Part shown: piece by piece, positions 62,646 through 64,000 of the stretch
Position numbering within the stretch: the stretch's first letter is position 1
How the letters are laid out: each line of letters starts with the position of its first letter
NCBI GenBank assembly: GCA_026745465.1
Contig: JACYXH010000705.1
Coordinates: 1,435,001-1,499,000 of the forward strand
DNA length: 64,000 nucleotides
Source: Lota lota
Lineage: Eukaryota; Chordata; Actinopteri; Gadiformes; Lotidae
Direction: 5' to 3'
The notes under the pieces: model-generated
The model's input: only the letters and a program-made list of their open reading frames with translations
What the model was told of the DNA's origin: nothing
The model's database searches: none
Position numbers and translations under genes: made by a program

Positions 62646-63215
62646 GTTGAAGCTCCTCTGAAAAGAATGATTTTAAAAAGCAAAAGATCGCACCAGACTT
62701 CAGGTGTCCTTTAGAGTCTCATAGATGGAAATATTTGAATGAAATCTAAATCAAATCTCTAATTTAAAAGGCAGCCATTTGTTTTGGTTTTAAAGAGTTA
62801 GAAAACTTGGAGAGTACTTTGAAGGGAGCAGTTGGTTTATTTTCATGATTTGACTACACCTTTAGACCTGTTGTAATTATTTATTTCTGAATTTGGACAG
62901 AAAATTACCAGAAGCCAAGGAGCCGGCAGATTGCTACTTTAGTTATATTTTTCACACTTGATAGCTCAGAGGTTTGGGAAAAAACAAGCTCGTTAACACA
63001 AGGTCAAGTACTAGAAAAACGTTGAGTCATACTGTTGCTCTGTTTGTTTTGGTTTTTAAGTATTATGAAACATCTTTTTGAGTTACATGTATATGGACAG
63101 TTCCATTTTCCATAAGGCTGAGGATGTGGTTAATTAAGACGTGAAGGTTGTGACACAGTGTTTAGAAGACACATTCACAGATCTCCGTTTGTAGTACACC
63201 ATTCCTTGGGGAGCC
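62646..63215. other. Unique ptprz1 intron sequence
   Basis: About 570 bp of AT-rich, non-repetitive DNA. I looked on the - strand for the preceding PTP D1 exon (WPD loop, HCS) and did not find it. Confidence 0.4.
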
Positions 63216-63224
63216 ATTAAAGGT

Positions 63225-63950
63225 GTAGTGTACTGTCCTAGGAGGACAGGGCAAGGTGTCCTAGGGGCAGGGTGTCCTAGGAGGACAGGGTGTCCTAGGG
63301 GGACAGGGCAGGGTGTCCTAGGAGGACAGGGCAGGGTGTCCTAGGAGGACAGGGCAGGGTGTCCTAGGGGCAGGGTGTCCTAGGAGGACAGGGCAGGGTT
63401 TCCTAGGAGGACAGGGCAGGGTGTCCTAGGGGCAGGGTGTCCTAGGAGGACAGGGCAGGGTTTCCTAGGAGGACAGGGCAGGGTGTCCTAGGGGGACAGG
63501 GCAGGGTGTCCTAGGAGGACAGGGCAGGGTGTCCTAGGGGCAGGGTGTCCTAGGAGGACAGGGCAGGGTTTCCTAGGGGGACAGGGCAGGGTTTCCTAGG
63601 GGCAGGGTGTCCTAGGAGGACAGGGCAGGGTTTCCTAGGGGGACAGGGCAGGGTGTCCTAGGAGCAGGGTGTCCTAGGAGGACAGGGCAGAGTGTCCTAG
63701 GGGCAGGGTGTCCTAGGAGGACAGGGCAGGGTGTCCTAGGGGCAGGGTGTCCTAGGAGGACAGGGCAGGGTGTCCTAGGAGGACAGGGCAGGGTGTCCTA
63801 GGGGGACAGGGCAGGGTTTCCTAGGGGGACAGGGCAGGGTTTCCTAGGGGGACAGGGCAGGGTGTCCTAGGGGCAGGGTGTCCTAGGGGGACAGGGCAGG
63901 GTTTCCTAGGGGGACAGGGCAGCGGTGTCTTAGGGGCAGAGGTGTCCACA
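63225..63950. repeat. GGGCAGGGTGTCCTAGGAGGACA minisatellite
   Basis: About 35 copies of mixed 15- and 23-bp units built from CAGGGTGTCCTAGGAGGACA. G-rich on the + strand. Confidence 0.95.
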
Positions 63951-64000
63951 AATGGGAGTTACAAGTCCTTTAGCAATGAAACGTTGAGGAGTGCTCTGCT

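Noticed and set aside
61755..64000. Searched for the ptprz1 exon carrying the D1 WPD loop and HCS
   Set aside because: No reverse-strand frame with WPDMGVP or VVVHCS was seen; the exon must lie beyond the window.

Overview
The window is vertebrate nuclear DNA, almost certainly from a teleost fish. It has GT-AG introns, CpG-rich exons and AT-rich intergenic DNA. Microsatellites and minisatellites are extremely dense. There are fish-type mobile elements: a tRNA-headed SINE, a hAT-like element, a solo LTR and an L2-type 3' tail. Genus cannot be read from the sequence. Four protein-coding genes are recognisable from their translated exons, and their order and relative orientation match the PTPRZ1-AASS-FEZF1-CADPS2 block of human 7q31 as I know it.

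Layout. (1) 1-12,190: the 3' end of cadps2 on the + strand, six coding exons from 2,124 to the stop at 11,212, with introns filled by tandem repeats. (2) 12,190-15,455: AT-rich intergenic DNA with a few more complex islands, then the GC-rich leader of fezf1. (3) 15,456-17,758: complete fezf1 on the + strand, four exons, 434 residues, an N-terminal Eh1 repressor motif and six C2H2 zinc fingers. (4) 18,110-26,733: intergenic DNA with minisatellites, a hAT-type element carrying an internal tandem array, a 220-bp solo LTR with a target-site duplication, and two CpG-rich promoter-like segments (NRF1-like, CRE, E-box and CCAAT motifs). (5) 26,744-48,005: complete aass coding sequence on the + strand, 23 coding exons, 936 residues, in frame across every junction. 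(6) 48,006-52,048: intergenic DNA between convergent aass and ptprz1, including a 1.3-kb array. (7) 52,049-61,754: the last nine coding exons of ptprz1 on the - strand, from the end of the catalytic PTP domain through the inactive second PTP domain to a PDZ-binding C terminus. The rest of ptprz1 lies beyond 64,000. 61,755-64,000 is intron, largely two more minisatellites.

The genes do not form a functional unit. One encodes a vesicle-priming factor (cadps2), one a forebrain transcriptional repressor (fezf1), one the mitochondrial lysine-degradation enzyme (aass) and one a receptor phosphatase (ptprz1). They are held together by old synteny.

The most unusual structure is the tandem repeats themselves. 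More than twenty arrays start or stop within about 20 nt of an exon edge. In several the repeat unit carries a copy of the splice site, and even of the first or last coding bases of the exon, giving ladders of decoy acceptors or donors (aass exons 2, 8, 15, 18, 20; two ptprz1 exons). One array copies the aass stop-codon region. A second mode is visible too: a 41-bp minisatellite found at three separate loci is an expansion of the 3' tail of the tRNA-headed SINE, and another array grew inside the hAT-like element.
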